Assembly: GCF_000004195.4 (NCBI RefSeq)
Contig: NC_030684.2
Location: 112,011,429-112,075,428, forward strand
Source of the DNA: Xenopus tropicalis
Lineage: Eukaryota > Chordata > Amphibia > Anura > Pipidae
Direction of reading: 5' to 3'
Length of the DNA: 64,000 bases
Shown here in pieces: positions 12,626 through 25,615 of this stretch. The stretch's first letter is position 1. Each line of letters opens with the position of its first letter. The notes under the pieces were generated by a model. That model made no database searches. It worked only from the letters and a program-made list of their open reading frames with translations, and was not told the DNA's origin. The position numbers and the translations under genes were made by a program.

Positions 12626-13726
12626 CAGTGCTGTCCAACTGGTGGCCCGCCTCTGTGTGGCCCCCCACCTGTCTGGCTGCTTTGATGGCTTACATTTGAG
12701 TAAGCTTTAAATGGTATCAGTACTGAGATTAACTGCCCCCCTGCATGGTTCTCACCTCAGATTCAGGATGTAATCCCTCTGTATTGTATAAAAATGTAAT
12801 CCCCTGTGTTTTTCACACCTTTTAATCTTTGCATTGTTCACCCCCTGCAGTGTTCACACCTCAGGCTCAGACTGTAATCACCCCCATTGTTCACTTCTTC
12901 ACACCTCAGACATAGGTACTGTAGGCAGAGTATGGCACATACAGGCAGCATAGGGCAGGCAGAGTATGGCACACACAGGAAGGGTAGGACAGGCAGAGTA
13001 TGGCACACACAGGAAGGGTAGGGCAGGCAGAGTATGGCACACACAGGCAGGGTAGGGCAGGCAGAGTATGGCACACAGAGGCAGCATAGGGAAGGCAGAG
13101 TATGGCACACACAGGCAGGGTAGGACAGGCAGAGTATGGCACACACAGGAAGGGTAGGGCAGGCAGAGTATGGCACACACAGGCAGGGTAGGGCAGGCAG
13201 AGTATGGCACACAGAGGCAGCATAGGGAAGGCAGAGTATGGCACACAGAGGCAGGGTAGGACAGGCAGAGTATGGCACACACAGACAGCATAGGACAGGC
13301 AGAGTGCTGCCTGTGTGTGTCATACTCTGCTTGCCCTATGCTGCTTGTGGGAGGTGAACCTGGCAGGGGTTTGTTGTGGGAGTTTGTTAGCAGTTGGAAA
13401 TAGCCATTAAATGGTCCCTAAGGTGTGTAATTATGTACTGGGGGTTGCTGTGCTATCCACAGGGGAGGAGGAGGCATATGGAATTTAAGGGTATATCTTA
13501 ATATGACATAATTCTTTCACATATGAATGATGGTTGATATCCCCACAGTAAGGACCAAGCATTTGGGATTTTGCTGTGCTACCACCATTGTGATAAAATA
13601 GGTGTGGTTTGAAGTGGGTGTGGTTTCAAAAAGGGGAGTGGCCAAAACTGGCTTCCATTAGCGGCCCTCCACCATGTGTGCTAGAGAAATTCCGGCCCTC
13701 GGCACCGTAGAAGTTGGACAGCACTG
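12626..13726. mobile_element. hAT-like element carrying an internal minisatellite
   Basis: Terminal inverted repeats CAGTGCTGTCCAACT (12626-12640) and AGTTGGACAGCACTG (13712-13726) are exact 15-bp reverse complements. Nearby GGTGGCCCGC and GCGGCCCTCCACC are typical of Xenopus hAT ends. No convincing 8-bp target duplication remains: the left flank is the TTATT just outside the Harbinger-like element, the right flank is TATATAAT. No transposase frame is present. The two elements are separated by only five bases. Confidence 0.75.
12924..13344. repeat. Tandem array, 11 x 34 bp, ending in an inverted copy
   Basis: GGCAGAGTATGGCACA (or a close variant) recurs every 34 bp from 12924 to 13264, with a twelfth start at 13298 that breaks down. 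The next stretch (about 13308-13344), TGCCTGTGTGTGTCATACTC onward, is the reverse complement of one unit, so the array closes with a head-to-head copy. The minus-strand cysteine- and proline-rich open frames of 124-161 codons here result from the repeat being open in several frames. Confidence 0.92.
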
Positions 13727-13734
13727 TATATAAT

Positions 13735-15723
13735 GGGTGGAGCACATGGTTTTGTCTCTTTGGACTCTGCCTGGTATTGGTGTGGCTATTGTATACAAGC
13801 TTTTTGAGAATTACTCATGCCTGCAACATTTTTACAGATAGTATTTACACCAAAGTTTCTCCGCCATAACAAAAATGTCAGGGAAAAAAAATGTCGGTCT
13901 GTAGAAAGAAAATTTGGGGGGGCAGAAACTTTTCACAACACAATAATGACAATTTCTAACTTGTATACAACACTTTTTCAAACATGGTGGCATTATGACA
14001 GATCCATAGAACTATAAGATACCTTCTGTGAATTTGTTGTGCTTGCAACATTTTTACAATTTAGTGACCGACACTTACTGACACTTTTGTGGATTCCCCC
14101 TTATGACTGGTGAGATAGACAGTGTAAGCTAGTAAGAGCACCTCCACCAAGAAGATTTAGTGTGGCTAGTTCCATAAGACTGCAAGGGCTCAAGTGGGTA
14201 GGATTCAATGATAGAGAGTGGAAATCCTTGGAGCACACTATATGGAATCTCGGTACACTGGGCACAGACATCTGTGGTGTGAGTATTACCTACTGTGAAC
14301 TGGGTGATGTATTATGCCATAAACATGTTGTGTACAAATGAAGTACTTTCTGCTCTGTCTTTTCCTTAGTAAAACTACCTCCTGATGAAGAACCAGTGGT
14401 GCCCAAGTTTCTTTCTGAAGGTCAATGTTGAGAGCTATAGTTTCATCTGGAGACCATAAATTTGCAACTTTGCTACTCTACTGGTAGAGCCCAGCTGAGT
14501 AGTGATGAGCAAATTTATTTGCCAGGTATGAATCAGCAGCAAAATTCCACATATCCCCATCAGCACATTTTTTTCGCTAAACTGAATCAAAAATTAGCTG
14601 TGCCTAAAAATTCTCTAACTCCATCGCTGGGTATGGTACAGAAACACAAGAATAGCACTTGCTAAATATATCTGTGCTACTTGTTCTGTCGCATCAGTAA
14701 TCAATACCTCTGCTGCTTGCAGCTTCAGGCAAAAACAAATTCCATGTAATAATACTGGGGCTCTTTAGGGGTGCAGTGTGCACTGCATGGCAATATCCCT
14801 TAAGATATTGCATGCATAGTAACACAGGGAAGTTGCCCTTGAGCCTTAAAAGTTTGCTAATGCCATAAAGAGAAAATCTGTGTTTTACATTTCAAGTTTG
14901 TTTCAGTTTTTCCAGCACCTACAAATAAACTGTTCCTTGGCAACAAACTGCCTATTGTATATGAAAGAGGTTTTCATTGCATGAATTACATTTGATTTCT
15001 GCTTCCTATTTCTTCCTATTTAAGAAGGGTAAGGGTACCATCATTGATTTGTATGTGTTGCACATATTGAAGTGAATGGCTGATAGATCAGGATATGGCA
15101 GTAGTCAGCAGGCTCAATAATGTAATTGGAGTACTAAAAAGTGATTGTGCAATGCTGAACAAAAACAAATGCCATTGCTAATATGCTTTACCAATTGTGT
15201 CAAGCAAAAATTCTAACATAACTATTTGCCAGAGGACACTCTTACATTAGGGCTGCCCAACTGGAGGTCCTTGGGTTGAGGCACCTGTAGGCCCCAGACT
15301 TCCTGGGCACGCCTAAGAACAGTTATGACATCATCATATTATTATAGTCATACCGTCCTTCCAAACTTCACCCACTTACTGGAAAGCATTGAACCCTCTT
15401 AAATATGGCTACATTTAAGCTATTTATTAACAATAAGTAACCCCTGTGTCGGATTAGTGTTTGGGCCCCTTTCTTCTATGTGAAATCGAGGTAGGTGGCT
15501 TCCTTAGGAAACCTTATGCAGCCCCACAAATGGTATGCTTCTGAGAAATACTAGAAGTAGTGTAAAAAATAGCTTTAATGTCTTTTGCTATTTCCAAAAG
15601 GTGTAGAATGTCTGCCCAGTTCTCTATGCAATGCCCTGAAGGTTGTTAGCAAGTAGTAAATACATGTGGACAGATTCCCACAACTGTAATGAGCGTCCCT
15701 GAAATGCAGATTATCAATACCAG
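13735..15723. other. 3' flank; degenerate hAT fragment near 15242
   Basis: No gene seen. GGGCTGCCCAACTGGAGGTC at about 15247 resembles the GCTGTCCAACTGGTGG end of the 12626 hAT element, but no matching second end was found. The remainder looks unique. Confidence 0.4.
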
Positions 15724-16056
15724 TACAGGTATGGGATCCCTTATACGGAAACCCATTATCCAGAAAGCTCCAAATTACGGAAAGCCCACCTCCCATAGAC
15801 TCCATTTTAATCAAATACTTCAGAATTTTAAAACTGATTTCCTTTTTCTCTGTGGTAATAAAACAGGACCTTGTAATTGATCCCAGCTAATATATAAATA
15901 ATCCTTATTGGATGTAAAACAATCCTATTGGGTTTAATTAATGTTTTATTGATTTTTTTAGTAGACTTAAGGTATGGAGATCCAAATTACAGAAAGACCC
16001 CTTATAAGGAATACCCTTGGTCCCAAGCATTCTGGATAACGGGTCCTATACCTGTA
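15724..16056 (+). mobile_element. Intact MITE, TACAGGTATGGG family
   Basis: 333 bp with terminal inverted repeats TACAGGTATGGGATCC at the left and GGGTCCTATACCTGTA at the right. Sub-terminal inverted blocks continue inward (AAATTACGGAAAG near the left, AAATTACAGAAAG near the right). It is non-coding. Similar sequence occurs at 9654-10140, 44170-44410 and 48437-48652, making it the commonest dispersed family I see in the window. Confidence 0.85.
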
Positions 16057-16351
16057 CAACAACCCAGTGGGCCACATATCAGTGCGGCATATGATATCTT
16101 CTAACCAAAGGCCAAATCCATTTCCAAACTGAGTCTGTCCAGCTATTTTGTAACTACAGTTTAGACTTGGCTAATTCCCATGTGTGCTCCTTGTGATACT
16201 GCTGTTTGATTGACATGTTATCTCCTTGGCTTGACATGTTATCTGCTTCCGCAGCAGGCACCAGAGGTTAGAATTCTCAGTTCTGTGCGACATAGTACAT
16301 AGCCACAGTGCTAAATATAAATGCTCCCCCTATCACACCAGGGTAGCCACT

Positions 16352-16417
16352 GATGTAATTACATTAGTGTAACACACATTAATAGCAGTCAGTGTAATTA
16401 CATTAGTGTAGCACACA
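16352..16417. repeat. Short local duplication
   Basis: TGTAATTACATTAGTGTA followed by ACACACA or GCACACA occurs twice about 40 bp apart (near 16353 and 16393). Weaker echoes (AATTAATGTAACACAC, AATTGCATTAGTGCAA) follow up to about 16490. Confidence 0.6.
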
Positions 16418-16824
16418 GCGATTGCTGTCTCAGTAATAGAATTAATGTAACACACTCATAACTGTAAATATAATTGCATTAGTGCAATCAGCTGGAATTT
16501 GGCACAGTGTTACTCCATTACTGCAGCGGGCATTTTATTCTGAGAAATCTGTGCCACATTAACACCCAGCATTAGTGACTGCAGCAATACTCTGCAGATA
16601 CAGTCATTTTACATTCGGTTTTGTGCCTCGCTGGTGGTATCCTTTCAATAGGTGTGCAGGTCCTTTTTTCACCCCCATATCACCATTGTTTCTCTCCATT
16701 GCTATTGGTGCAGAATGTTGTGTAACCTAATGTGTTCCTGGTGGGTACTTATTGCCTGGTTAGTAATTTACTTACTCCCTTTCTTTGCTGCCGTGTTTTA
16801 GTGGTTCAACTAGCAGCACAAATA

Positions 16825-17093
16825 GTTAGGATCAGTGTTGGACTAGGGTGTCCAGGACCCACCAGGGCTGCTGCCTAGGGGCCCCCCATCCCAGTATGGA
16901 GTTGCTACAACCCCTTCACCCCCGCCACATATCACATTTCCTTCTTGCAAGTGCAAAGAGAGGGGGAGTGCCTGTAGTTATCAGTTGGGGGAGCAGGCAT
17001 GGGTTGGCAGGGGCTGCAGGGTCCACAAGGGCCAGGGCCCACTGGGGTTTTTTTTCCGATGCCCTGTCGGCCCATTCTGACCCTGATTAGGAT
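16825..17093. mobile_element. hAT MITE with 8-bp target duplication
   Basis: The element 16833-17085 starts CAGTGTTGGACTAGGG and ends TCGGCCCATTCTGACCCTG. Flanks are GTTAGGAT (16825-16832) and ATTAGGAT (17086-17093), a 7/8 match. It is 253 bp and has no transposase. The interior is GC-rich compared with the surroundings. Confidence 0.8.
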
Positions 17094-18304
17094 CACCATA
17101 TGGAGTTTACCTTGATGTGGGTATGGTGGCTTAGCAATTTAGTATTCATAAACTTATGAATAGTATTTGCAATGCCTTTTAAAGCATGGGTACAGGGCAT
17201 GTGCATTACATACTGGTTTGTATATTTATTAAGAGTACCAAAAACAGACTCACTGTAGTCTAGAGACTAGAAAGACAAAATATAAATGATGCCATGTTTA
17301 TCATGGAATATATTTTTCCTACTAGAAAGAGTGGACTTACCGTAGCAGTCACTAAGAATCCAGAAGATCCATTTTTTATTGAGAGGTTTCAGAGCTTAAA
17401 AGCTTATTGGATTGTCCAGTTGGTGGTCAGTGGACCAGACATGGCCCTCCAAAGATTGTTAGGGTTCACAGATGGCTCAGTGGCTCCAAAGGCTTTTGAA
17501 ACATGCAGTATGATATACAGTATTCTGTGTGCTAGATAATAGTGATTGAGAAGGCAAAGACTATATAAGAAAGCTTAAATCTATGATACCCTGAGCCTCT
17601 GCGGATTCTAGCACAGAGTGTTCTCCTGTTATTATCCCTGACATGCCTTTGTAATAGATGTTCCTCTCATCAATAGATGTTCCTCTCAGGTCATTGAATG
17701 AAAGCAGCACCATCTGCATTCTAAACAGTTAGAGAGATAAGTGTATGTGAACTTGTGTGAAACTAGACTGGCATCTTTATTTGCATTATAGCATAACAAT
17801 GAGAAAAATAAATGTATGTGCACTAATGTAGTACTTTGTAGTACAATAAGACACAGTGCGGGAAGTAATCGCTAGTTCAACCCCATTATCCCTTGGTAGA
17901 TCCAAAGCAATGGAATGCGGGGTAAAGTGAAGGCCAGTTGGGAACAGTAAAGTTTTGAAAACGTATTTTCTGCGCTTCCAGATTTATAACAGATAACTGT
18001 TATGTAACAGGGCTTATTTAGTAAAAGTACAATGCACAAAGTGCAATTTTGGATGTGTCCAATGCACCAAAGTGTTTGATACTGCATCTGCGTGTTTTAA
18101 TGAACTGGACTGAAGATATTTTAGATTTAGTCACTTACGGTGATCAGTGTTAATATACCTCCTGCACATGACTCTTTAGGCACATGTAAGCTGTCTCAAT
18201 TGGTCCAGGTTGCTGAGGGGTTCCCTGATGTCAACAGACCTGCACAATGAAGATGCACTTGCACTGAGCTTAACTATATGGAGCAGCTTTGGACTCACAT
18301 ACAA
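17094..18304. other. 3' flank, no gene seen
   Basis: Unremarkable. A 17-bp direct duplication, AATAGATGTTCCTCTCA, lies at 17653-17669 and 17672-17688. Confidence 0.5.
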
Positions 18305-18700
18305 TTAAAGGAAAACTATACGTCCGAACAGTGTAGATCATTACACACATTTATATTGCATAAAACAGTTCTTATGTAAAACCCTGCTTTATATAAATAA
18401 ACCATTTTGATAAATATTTCTATATATTTTGGTAGTATGTGCCATTGGGTAGATAGAAAATTGTTATTTAAAGGACTGAGGGCTGCCCCCAGGGATCATA
18501 TGATTCACGTGCACACCAACAAACCAAGGGCACACATACATGCCAATTAATGGACAGAGTTCTGCCTTTTACTCCCACACGTCTTCCTGTTACAGTTAGA
18601 GCTGCATTAGTTCCTGTCAGGTGGTCTCTGAGGGGGCATCACAAAATGGTGGCTCAAGGGAAAAGATGTAAAATGGCAATGATGATATAAACTATCCGAT
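18305..18700. mobile_element. TTAA-type MITE fragment
   Basis: It begins TTAAAGGAAAACTATACGTC at 18305, the typical left end of Xenopus T2/Kolobok-like elements. The interior has ATAAATAAACCATTTTGATA and CAAAATGGTGGCTCAAGG. The mirrored right end (CCTTTAA) is not found, so the right boundary is approximate. Confidence 0.55.
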
Positions 18701-18861
18701 GGTATATATATATATATGACATAGACAGTGGCATAGTAACTGGGAAAACCTTAGAGGGAAGGTATATATCTCCCAGAATGCTCTATGGCACATAGCAAAT
18801 AAGAATAACAAAGGCTGTGTATACACAACCAGTACAGGCCCTTTGAGTCACCACCTGGGAA

Positions 18862-19236
18862 TAAAGGTCCCCATACACGGGCCGATAGAAGCTGCCGATA
18901 TCGGTCCCTTGGACCGACTCGGCAGCTTATCTGCCCGTGTAGGGGCCTGGCCGACCGATATCTGGCCAATTTAATTTAATTTATCGATCGGCCAGGTTAA
19001 AAGATTCAGTCGGATCGGGGGCCGCATCGGCTCGTTGATACGGTCCCCGAACCGACTGCCCCATTGCCGCCCACATAATCCGGTCGTTTGGCCCCAGGGC
19101 CAAACGATCGGATTATTTTTTTTTTTAACTTCAAGCTTCCCGATATCGCCCACCCGTAGGTGGGGATATCGGGGGAAGATCCGCTCACTTGGCGATCTCG
19201 CCAAGCGAGCGGATCTTACAGTGTATGGAGACCTTA
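18862..19236. mobile_element. GC-rich MITE built of nested hairpins
   Basis: The ends are TAAAGGTCCCCATACACGG and GTGTATGGAGACCTTA, near-perfect inverted repeats. The interior is a chain of short palindromes: GCCGATATCGG, CCGATCGGCC-like words, TTTGGCCCCAGGGCCAAA around 19088-19105, and GATCCGCTC with GAGCGGATC at 19179-19214. GC and CpG content stand well above the flanks. No coding capacity. A degraded relative is at about 62260-62497. Confidence 0.8.
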
Positions 19237-22200
19237 AGGGAGGGGCTAGAGGAGAGCTCTCTGTTCAGGAAGCAGGAAGTAGGAAGTATTTGTTGGGCAG
19301 TTGCTGGTGTAATGAGATTTGGAAGTCCTTAGTGGAGCCAAGACAGAGCACAAAACTATATTTTGTATGGAGTAAACTGCCCTAAAAGTGGCTAGAGCTT
19401 TACTGAAGATCAAGACCTATGTAGGCGCGATGCCAAGGAATCAGGCTGTTATGGTCAGGGATGATTTAACTGTGAGTTATTGTTGCTGGTTATATGCTGT
19501 AAAAAATACAAAGAAAAACTAGCAAAAAAATAATGTTGTCATGTCACAGTGTTATTGTAATCCTGTGCTAGAACTAAACCTATGTGCATTGCTGTATTAC
19601 TGTATTGCTGTAGTTGTTATGGAACTCTGTGTGTAGTAGGATGATGTTAAATCATGTCTTGTTTAAATGAAACAACTTGCCCTAGTGTAACACTGACAGT
19701 TGCTATGTGCACTAGTGTGGCACAATGAGGGAAATCCAAATGAATTAGTGTGACCTCAGCTCTGGGTTGAAGCATCTGTAACACCACTTGGTGCACAATA
19801 CAAAGGGTTATTTCCAGCTGCAGCCTCTGACAGTAGACAAATGAGTAATGTTTGTATTTTCTATATAGCTTATATCTTAATATCTTGTATACAGATATAT
19901 TTGCTACTTCTCGTTGTTAATTGTCGGTAGTTATTGCAAACATAAATGCATTTCCTTTCTTGCATGGCCCAGCATTTTTTGCTTCAAGCCCACCTCATTT
20001 GTGCAGGCAAATAAAAAAACTATTCCATGTTGTTATTTGGTCCTAGCTTTAAGAATATATGACAGCAAATAAGCCTTTACCCCAAATCTCACCACTTAAT
20101 AATCTTCAAGCAGCGCCACGGCTCAGGGCCCCCTAGTTGCACCAGCCCCACCGTTTGGGATTCCCTGTTGTCATGTAATAATCAAGCATTGCATCAGTTA
20201 CCTGCTCTGTCCATGGTGCTGAAACCAGATGCACATCACTGAGTTACCACGACTGCGGCTATCTCTTACATATAGATTAGCTGTAATGCCCAGTTTTCCC
20301 TTTATCAATCTTAGATTATTAGGTGAAGGCTCATAAGGATCACATAAATTAATATATGTATGTGCAAACTGGTTATAGGCAGACTTTATAGAGTACAGAA
20401 GTTGCAATTCTGTTTACAGAGTTACCAATACTCATCACTTAAAAGATCACAGTACCATTCCTCTTCAACAACTTTGGTCCCACTGCTTAGTATTAAGAGG
20501 GCCAGAAACATCACACACCAATTGGAAAGGAATTTATAAATAATCTGTGTATGAGATACGTACCATCTAGCTTTGTAGTCAGTATATGCACATCTGTTTT
20601 CTCTTCTCTCATACCTTTCAAAAGAAAATTGGTCTACAGTTTTCATGATCCATTTAAAAATATAGCTAGCTAACTACAGGAAGGAATTTTAGGATTTTTG
20701 AAAATGACTGTTTAGTAAAACATATTGACACAGTTTTATTTACATAAAGTGTTAGTGGAGGCATATGGGCTGAAAGACACCCTCAAAGATTTTTTATATG
20801 GTTCAGGGCACCATCATTGTGTTATTATCCAGCCTCCTGACATATGATAATGTGGATAATTGTCCCTCAGTATTGAGTATTGCTGTAGAGTATTAGCTAT
20901 CTGCATATTTGTCTTGATCTATGGGAGTTATCACATCTCTTGTTTTAGAAAGTTAAAGTTAAAGTGGTGGACTCCAACTAAACTCTTCTCCCAGTCACAC
21001 AAAACATTTATTTAGTAAAAAATGCATAATTAATATATACACTGACCCTTTTCCATTAACTTATTGAACTCTAATAACTGTAGTAGCTTTTCTCTTACAC
21101 ATTGTTAACTAGTTTATTTGGGCTTAAAGAATATAATAGTCCATCAAGTTGAACCCCTCAAAATGCAGCCTAGTGAATATATACTGTATATACTCATACA
21201 TGTACATTCTAACATATATTAACTACACACAGCATGACCCAGCAGGGTATTCTTTCAGGCTACCTTAGCATGGCTTTTCTGCCTCAAGACTTTGGAGTAG
21301 CACTCTGGGACAGAATACTGCATGTACACAGCCCCCAGTTAATATGCATATATAAAATGGACACAATATATGCAGGACTCCCCATTTCTTTCCCTAATAT
21401 GATCATTAGGTCAAGCTTTAGATCAAGCAATTCACTAAACTCCAGTATTGGGGATCATTATATGGTGCAGCAAATGACCAACACTGGGGCTGCGCTACAT
21501 TTGTGTTTACTTGCATTTCATATAAATTGTCCAACATACTGGGTGGAAACAGGGGGATGAGTACATACCTTTTATCCCAATCATGGCCGCCTTCAGAGGG
21601 GGAGAGGGGATACAACTGTAGCGGGCCGGAGAAATCATCTTCGCAAGTGGGGCCTGGCTGCATCTCGAAAGTTATGCAAATTGTGTAAGTTACTTATAAA
21701 GTTAAAAACTACCTAGCAACTTGTGTAATTTCACTAGAAACTTAGCTAACTTGTATACAAGCAAAAGACAATGCAGAGAAGCTTGACAGGGGCAGGTAAG
21801 AATAGATTCCACTAACCACCAGTGAATTTAAAACGTTAAGGTAAATTCCACTGCCCCCAATGAACTGACTGACTTATTAACTAATCATTTTAACTATTTC
21901 ATATGAACTGCTTATTACAGAGTGATGTCAGCTGCTTGTATTGGGATCTATTTAATGAATTATATGAGTGTCTCCTACATGAACTTTTCAGCAAGGGACT
22001 GCCTGGTTATTGGGCCCCATAGCAACACCACTGGGCCCCTACACTTACGGGAATTGTGTAACTTATGAAAAATGTATATTACTTTCAAAGAACTTACATA
22101 AATCAATGTGTTAATTGGATAGATCACCTTGCTTTCTGGAAATGAGCGGTTCTCCTGTGGAACTAGGCTAGATGTGCTCCCCACCACCTATTAACTGCTA

Positions 22201-23969
22201 GGTGAGACAGTTATTTGGCCTGTTTTATTACTAGTATTATAAGGTAGATTTTGACACCTGCTGGTAATCTGCATAGTAGATATCCATAAGGTTCTTTCTT
22301 CTGTCTGGGTCCTCAGGCTTCTTAATACCAATTACTTAATTTAGTAACTTACCTGCTGCTGGCAAACTGGGTGCAATAGTGAAGCATCATTGCACATTGC
22401 ACCCCCTTAATTACTGACCCTCTTGTTAATTTACGAGACTTTTTTGCAGGTATACCCTGAACTAGAATTACCTGCATTCTAATTACAGAAGTCCATTGCA
22501 ATTACTCATATATGCATATTGATGTATAGAAGTAAAATGAGCTATTTGCACAACCCTAATAACCCACTATCATCCTCCATTCATGGCTGTCTTTAGTTGT
22601 GGCAAGGCCACACTGACTTTGTGGGACTGTATCATTAATATAAAATAGCACAGTCCAACCTGTGGCCTTTCAGCTGTTTTTGAACTGAAACTTTATGGGC
22701 TTTTGTGCAGCAAATTTAATGTATTAAAATGTTACAAGTTTAGCTCACTAAATATCCAATGGAAGAAAAGGGCTTCTATATCACAGTAACACCATAACTG
22801 TCCACAATGTCCTGTGTTTTTTCCCTTGAAACTGACTTTCCCAGCATATCAGCACATGTGAGTGCATTTGCCTTGACAGGGGCATGATGATCTTGTTGCA
22901 CATATGGCTTTCATATAATTCTTAAGGTTGATCAGAGTATAAGGAACCACAAGCGGTACCATCTACTTTATGGCATGTCCTAGATACAGGGTCTATTTAA
23001 CAGTTGCACAACACAGTATTTTCTGCGTTCAGTACACAAGGCACAAAAACAGTGGATGCTAGGCCCTTGGAAAAATGGTATACAATGTATCTAATTCCTG
23101 TTTCTCAAGTGTTTTTACATAATGATTATTTTCCTAAGAGGCTGGTAGCTCAGAAATAGAAAATTGCTTGCTTAGTCCTTAATCATATGTTAAGACTGAC
23201 AGTAATCTTTGAGGCTTTCATGCCAAGTTTGAGTCACAGTGGAATCCCTTCAAACCTAGTTGCAGTTTTGAACAAGACCTTTGCTCAATTTACTAAACAT
23301 CAGAGATTAATAACCAGTAATTCTATTGTCCTATCAAAATGGATTCCATTAGATGTCTGGTAGCCCCGTGCATAGTTTAGTATGAAAAGTTCTGACTTGT
23401 TCATTCCAAATAAAAAGCAGGCAGCTCTCATTGATAGAAGAGCACCATCATGGACTTACAGGTTTGTTAATGAAGATTTTACAGTGCTAATATATTGGAG
23501 TGTATCTGTATTGCCCTTTTTCTGGTAAGAAGGCTGTAATATATTATTTCTATTATTAATACAAGGATGGCCAGGAAGGAGCACAGGGGACATTTATTAT
23601 CTCAGCCTGGTTCAAAACCAACATATTTTAAAATATACTTTATCGATAAATGCAGACTTGGACATACAGAACCAGGAACGTTACAATATGCTCTTTGGTA
23701 CAGAAACAAATTATGGCATTAGTGGTCCTATAGAGTAAAAAGTCCTAATTAGAAAACTTAAGTTATGGTAAATATCATTTGGTATTGGATATTATTTCTT
23801 TACTAAATGTTTTCATTTATAGATATGAGCGGGAGCTGAAATTTTCCTTGATGTTTAAAATAATATAAATATAAATTTATATTTACATACATTACATTCA
23901 GTTAATGAACTAAATGGAAGATTAACCCAACAGGGTATATTTTGCTTTTGTATGAGAAGCAATAAATCT
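19237..23969. other. 3' flank, no gene seen; one small repeat fragment
   Basis: At about 22647-22690, CACAGTCCAACCTGTGGCC with CAGCTGTTTTTGAACTGAA is a fragment of a common Xenopus hAT end; a related fragment is at about 35529. A GC-rich patch at 21580-21665 (GCGGGCCGGAGAAATC) is unexplained. The rest is AT-rich unique DNA. Confidence 0.45.
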
Positions 23970-24130
23970 TGTAGATTGTAAGCTCTTTTGGGCAGGGCTC
24001 TCTTCACCTCTTGTATCGGTTATTTATTGCTTTATATGTTACTCTGTATGCCCAGTGTATGAAACCCACTTATTGTACAGCGCTGCGGAATATGTTGGCG
24101 CTTTATAAATAAATGTTAATAATAATAATA
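23970..24130 (+). mobile_element. LINE 3' tail (L2/CR1-like)
   Basis: GTAGATTGTAAGCTCTTTTG, TTGTACAGCGCTGCGGAATA and GGCGCTTTATAAATAAATG, then an AAT microsatellite tail, are the classic end of an L2/CR1-clade non-LTR retrotransposon, in plus orientation. Only the 3' end is present, as usual for 5'-truncated copies. Confidence 0.75.
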
Positions 24131-24270
24131 GTGGAATTGCCTGCTCTAGATCACCATCCAAAAAATATATTAGGTACCAATAAAAAAGATGCCAAATGTG
24201 CCACAATTGTTTTAGATTTTTCATTGTTAGATTTTAACCTGCAATGTTGCCATTTGGAGTATTGGTCATT

Positions 24271-24791
24271 TTAAAGGAGACATATTGGATAAATGGGAAA
24301 ACCCTAATTTTGTAGGCAATTATGAATAATATACGGTGCTGGTTTCCCTTTGTGCTTAAAATTAATCCTATCTGTAAAAATTGCCCCTTTATTGAAGCTC
24401 CCTATAGATCCTATCACTTCTCTGTCCAAGTTTGAAATGCAGAGTGGGCGTGTCCTAACGGTCCCTGCCAGAAGAACAGTAGGAGGGGAGAGCCAATCAC
24501 AGCCCTGCACTCACACAAGCAAAGACAGGCTTCAGTTCCCTATCAGGTCAGCCTAGCTGCTGATTGGTTCCTATCCTACAGTGCAGGGTACGGAGGGCCG
24601 CCGGCTCCCCAGCTCATCCAGAGAATTCAGCCAGCAGGAAGTGGAACTGATGGGCGGGACTAGTGGGGTTTTTGTGGAATTTCTCAATAAATCAGTCTGA
24701 AATACAACTTTTTTAAGCACAATCCTTCTATATCTAGAGGAGTATAATTCACTGGTACATTCATAATTTTTATAGGATATGTCTCCTTTAA
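24271..24791. mobile_element. TTAA-flanked MITE (T2/Kolobok-like), complete
   Basis: It begins TTAAAGGAGACATATTGGAT and ends ATAGGATATGTCTCCTTTAA, inverted ends that include the TTAA target site at both sides. It is 521 bp. The middle third (about 24430-24660) is GC-rich and includes GTGGGCGTGTCC and GATGGGCGGGAC. No transposase. Kolobok and piggyBac both use TTAA; the TTAAAGG start favours Kolobok/T2. Confidence 0.82.
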
Positions 24792-25320
24792 TGGTCCAAG
24801 AAATGATTGATTCCCTCACTCCTAATATAGGGTGGAAGCCCAAAAGAATATTTGTTTAGGAGAGCAAAACTCCCTGATCAACACAAACTTGTTTTCTTTC
24901 CTACTATACTGTCTGTACAGACTCACCTAAATGATAAAGTTCTGTAAAACTGAAACAAATTGGCGTCTCTCCTGTTACTAGCAGCATCCTTAATGTGAGA
25001 GTAATCTATGAGAACATGAAAATAAGCAGATTCCAGATAATGTTGGACTTGAAGAAAACAAATAAACCACTCTGCAAATTAAAATCCAACATGCTCTAAA
25101 ATCATTTTATATCTGGTGGCTATGGAGCCATTTTACCTTACATGCATTGTTGCTGAAAAGCCTTACATGACTTCTTGAAAAGCCTACACAAAGATCGATG
25201 TGTTTTTCTAGACTAATAACGGTGTCTGCTATTGGCCACTTGAGTTCCAAAAACATTTCACTCAAAAGTATAACCCAAGTGTATAATCCAATAGGATACC
25301 CAAAGTTGTTTACAATTAGG

Positions 25321-25615
25321 AGCTACTTCAGTGATCCCCAACCAGTAGCTTGCGAGCAACATGTTGCTTACCAACCCATTGGATGTTGCTCTCAGTGTGC
25401 CTCCTGATTTGGAGGCAAGCTATAGTTGCATCAAAACCAGATGTACTGCCAAGCAGAGTCTCCTATAGGCTACATAGAGCTACCAGTAGCCAATCACAGC
25501 CTATAATTTGCACCCCCATGAACCTTTGGTTCTTTGTGTTGCTCTCCAATTCCTTTTACATTTGAATGTTGCTCAGAAGTAAAAAAAAAAAAGGTTGGGG
25601 ATCCCTGAGCTACTT
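25321..25615. mobile_element. hAT MITE with perfect 8-bp target duplication
   Basis: The element is 25329-25607 (279 bp). Terminal repeats are CAGTGATCCCCAACC and GGTTGGGGATCCCTG. AGCTACTT flanks both sides exactly (25321-25328 and 25608-25615). The interior has GCGAGCAACATGTTGC, a poly-A stretch near 25580, and matches the element at 9076 in the opposite orientation. Non-coding. Confidence 0.92.

Noticed and set aside
12838..13323. Cys/Pro-rich minus-strand frames of 124-161 codons, superficially like a secreted repeat protein
   Set aside because: All arise from the 34-bp array being open in several frames at once.
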